DNA of 23,980 nt, taken from assembly GCA_016865955.1 (NCBI GenBank), contig VGNW01000008.1, forward strand, positions 1 through 23,980, given 5' to 3'. Source of the stretch: Chloroflexota bacterium (GTDB lineage Bacteria; Chloroflexota; Dehalococcoidia; SZUA-161). Each line of letters opens with the position of its first letter. The first letter of the stretch is position 1. A program made the position numbers and the translations under genes. A model generated the notes under the pieces. The model had not been told where the DNA came from and searched no databases. It worked only from the letters and a program-made list of their open reading frames with translations. Shown here piece after piece: positions 22,287-23,980 of the stretch.

Positions 22287-22970
22287 TTGAATCACAGGAC
22301 AGTATTCGACGTAAGAGACGTCTGGAAGATATACGGAACCAAGATCCAGGTTGAGGTATTGCGCGGCATATCTTTAACAATCTTGCCAGCTGAGTTTGTG
22401 GCAATTATAGGCCCCAGCGGCAGCGGCAAATCGACTCTGATGCACGTCATGGGATGTCTTCAGCGCCCTACGAGAGGACAGGTGCTTCTGGACGGCATTA
22501 ATGTTGCTGCTCTTTCGGAAGATGAACTCGCTGACATACGTGCCACTGAGATAGGCTTCGTCTTTCAGCAATTCAATCTGCTCCCGTTAAAGACCGCCCA
22601 GCAGAATGTGGAACTGCCCCTGATTTTCCAGGGATTGGCAACCGCTGAGCGCAGTAACAGAGCTGTCGAATTGCTGCACCTGGTAGGTTTGGGGCACAGG
22701 CTCACTCACAGACCGTCTCAAATGAGCGGCGGTGAGCAACAGAGAGTCGCTATTGCGCGAGCGCTGGTGAGCAATCCGAAGATAATCTTTGCTGACGAGC
22801 CGACAGGCAATCTGGACACAAAAAGCAGCCGCGAAATTATGTCCATCTTGAAGAGACTAAACGATACAGGTAAGACGCTTATAGTTGTTACTCATGACCC
22901 GGAAATTGCAAGCTGGGCAGATAGAACGATTCGCCTTAGAGACGGGAGGGTTATCCATGATGAGAGCTAA
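22287..22970 (+). CDS. ABC transporter ATP-binding protein, MacB/LolD type
   Basis: This ATPase subunit belongs to the MacB/LolD/FtsE group, which powers lipoprotein, peptide or substrate movement across the envelope rather than classic import. Walker A is GPSGSGKST (42-50), the Q-loop is in FVFQQFNLLP (91-100), the signature is SGGEQ (147-151), Walker B is IIFADE (166-171) and the switch histidine is H203 in VVTHD. All catalytic residues are present. At 227 aa it is full length. TTG 22287 is chosen because AAGGAG (22270-22275) precedes it and no ATG lies near; the 11-base spacing is a little long. It overlaps the next gene by 14 bases. The permease is presumably beyond the window. Confidence 0.93.
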   Translation: MNHRTVFDVRDVWKIYGTKIQVEVLRGISLTILPAEFVAIIGPSGSGKSTLMHVMGCLQRPTRGQVLLDGINVAALSEDELADIRATEIGFVFQQFNLLPLKTAQQNVELPLIFQGLATAERSNRAVELLHLVGLGHRLTHRPSQMSGGEQQRVAIARALVSNPKIIFADEPTGNLDTKSSREIMSILKRLNDTGKTLIVVTHDPEIASWADRTIRLRDGRVIHDES

Positions 22971-23980
22971 GCGAAATCTGATTACGAATGTTTTGATTGT
23001 GATATTACTGCTCCTGCTATTTTTCTCTTTACCTCCTCAGGCTGAAGCTCAAGATATATCGCTGGAATTGGAGGTCGTGCAATATCCTCATCTCATCTTC
23101 GATGGGGACAGGCTTCCCGTTACGGTTAGCTTCTCCAATGTCAGCGGCAACCAGTTGAGCAATGTAATGCTGCGCTCCTCTACAGGTGAAAAGAAGACAA
23201 TCGGAACCCTGCCATCTGCCGCCACCCAGGAGAGCACGCTATTCCTGGAGAACTACAGGATGGGCATGAACTCTGTCGAAATTTACGCCACTTACTATAA
23301 CGGCGAGTCTCCACACAGAACTATATGGTTTGAAGTGAGACCGCTTTCGGAGTCGATAACGCTGCGCATCATCAATGCCCCTCAGTCAGTTTATGAGGGC
23401 ACACCTTTTAACGCTCAGCTTCAGGTGCAGAACCTCTGGCAGCAATCGGTATCAGGAGTGCGCATCAAGAACAGCGCACAAACCCTCTACTATGTAGGCG
23501 CTCTCAATGCCAATCAGTCGCTCGACCTGAATTTGCGAATCGATAAGTACGAAACGGGACTCAACCGACTTCAACTCGTAGCTGAGCATGAGCGCGGCAG
23601 CGCTCCGCCGCTGCCTCTGGAGTTTGAAGTTATTCCTGCTGACTCCGCTGTAAAGGTGTATCTTTCCTCTCTAAGTCCGGTAAATTATCCCGCCGAAACC
23701 TTGAATATATCTCTGGTGGTAGCAGCTTCAGAGCAAGCAGGTATTAGCGAGCTTGAGATCAAAGCTTTGACCAAAGGCATACAACCCGGCGGCTATTATC
23801 TCGGAGAACAGATAGCGGAAGAACAGCAAGTTCAGGCGGTTGATATTGCCTCACTCCTCACCGGAGGCAGCCAAACCGAAGAAGAGCAAGAAGTTGACAG
23901 GTCGGTAAGAGGAAGAGAGTTGACATTTGAAGCCTACGACCCCCCGATCGGAACCCAGAAACTGAGCTTCCAAATATCCT
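22957..23980 (+). CDS. Exported protein with tandem beta-sandwich repeats (partial, runs off the window)
   Basis: This open frame starts at ATG 22957 (or ATG 22960), after GGGAGGG at 22944-22950, and continues without a stop to the last base, giving at least 341 residues. A basic start and a leucine-rich helix (about 8-24) end in PPQAEAQ, a likely signal peptidase I site at about residue 31. The mature part shows repeats of about 95 residues: 34-128, 133-226 and from 231. The repeat ends align, for example NYRMGMNSVEIYA...WFEVRP with KYETGLNRLQLVA...EFEVIP. These look like Ig/CARDB-type domains of the S-layer-like (COG1361) kind, but family membership is inference. The overlap with the ABC ATPase gene implies translational coupling and a shared function. 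Confidence 0.85.
   Translation, partial: MMRAKRNLITNVLIVILLLLLFFSLPPQAEAQDISLELEVVQYPHLIFDGDRLPVTVSFSNVSGNQLSNVMLRSSTGEKKTIGTLPSAATQESTLFLENYRMGMNSVEIYATYYNGESPHRTIWFEVRPLSESITLRIINAPQSVYEGTPFNAQLQVQNLWQQSVSGVRIKNSAQTLYYVGALNANQSLDLNLRIDKYETGLNRLQLVAEHERGSAPPLPLEFEVIPADSAVKVYLSSLSPVNYPAETLNISLVVAASEQAGISELEIKALTKGIQPGGYYLGEQIAEEQQVQAVDIASLLTGGSQTEEEQEVDRSVRGRELTFEAYDPPIGTQKLSFQIS

Overview
The window is about 24 kb of ordinary bacterial chromosome with dense, mostly short-gapped genes, standard stop codons (TAA, TAG and TGA all used as terminators) and several well-formed sigma-70-type promoters. Its gene content includes a zinc-ribbon type ribosomal protein S18, HrcA/CIRCE-controlled groESL, a geranylgeranyl-reductase family flavoprotein, a two-domain old-yellow-enzyme protein with EtfAB, a BKACE enzyme and a TIGR03960-like radical SAM protein. 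This would suit an anaerobic Chloroflexota member such as a Dehalococcoidia relative, but that placement is inference. No tRNA, rRNA, CRISPR array, transposase or phage gene was seen.

Layout. (1) 1-361: 3' end of glyA, with an in-frame TGA near the window edge. (2) 389-6033, plus strand: a promoter followed by rpsF-ssb-rpsR, a membrane-anchored parvulin, hom-thrC (threonine synthesis; homoserine kinase is not present), folE and a 120-residue unknown. (3) 6069-10351, plus strand: a strongly promoted 666-aa FMN/Fe-S/FAD oxidoreductase of the 2,4-dienoyl-CoA reductase family that lacks several canonical residues. After it come an 80-bp near-palindrome containing a promoter, and then etfA-etfB. 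(4) 10352-12691: a 304-bp control region with a 10-bp phased repeat, a promoter and a perfect CIRCE, then groES-groEL and a strong terminator. (5) 12713-15278, minus strand: an M16 zinc peptidase and a geranylgeranyl-reductase family protein. (6) 15374-18588, plus strand: ilvE, a GT2-GtrA fusion, a small membrane protein and a PAP2-like protein. (7) 18596-21398, minus strand: a radical SAM protein and BKACE in one transcript. (8) 21431-23980, plus strand: a VTT/DedA-like membrane protein, then a MacB/LolD-type ABC ATPase overlapping an exported protein built of tandem beta-sandwich repeats that runs off the window.

How the parts may work together. The first block is growth-linked: ribosome, DNA maintenance, protein folding, threonine and pterin synthesis. 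Block 3 looks like a flavin-based electron-transfer module in which the large oxidoreductase and the Etf pair could be redox partners. Block 6 looks like polyprenyl-phosphate glycan work: a glycosyltransferase that uses a lipid carrier, a flippase-like GtrA domain and a lipid-phosphatase fold protein. Block 8 is an envelope ABC system.

The most unusual points are the oxidoreductase with an Asp in place of one cluster cysteine and no canonical Tyr/His pair, the 80-bp foldback around a promoter, the decamer array before groESL, the PAP2 protein without its C2 histidine, and the repeat protein encoded inside the ABC operon.
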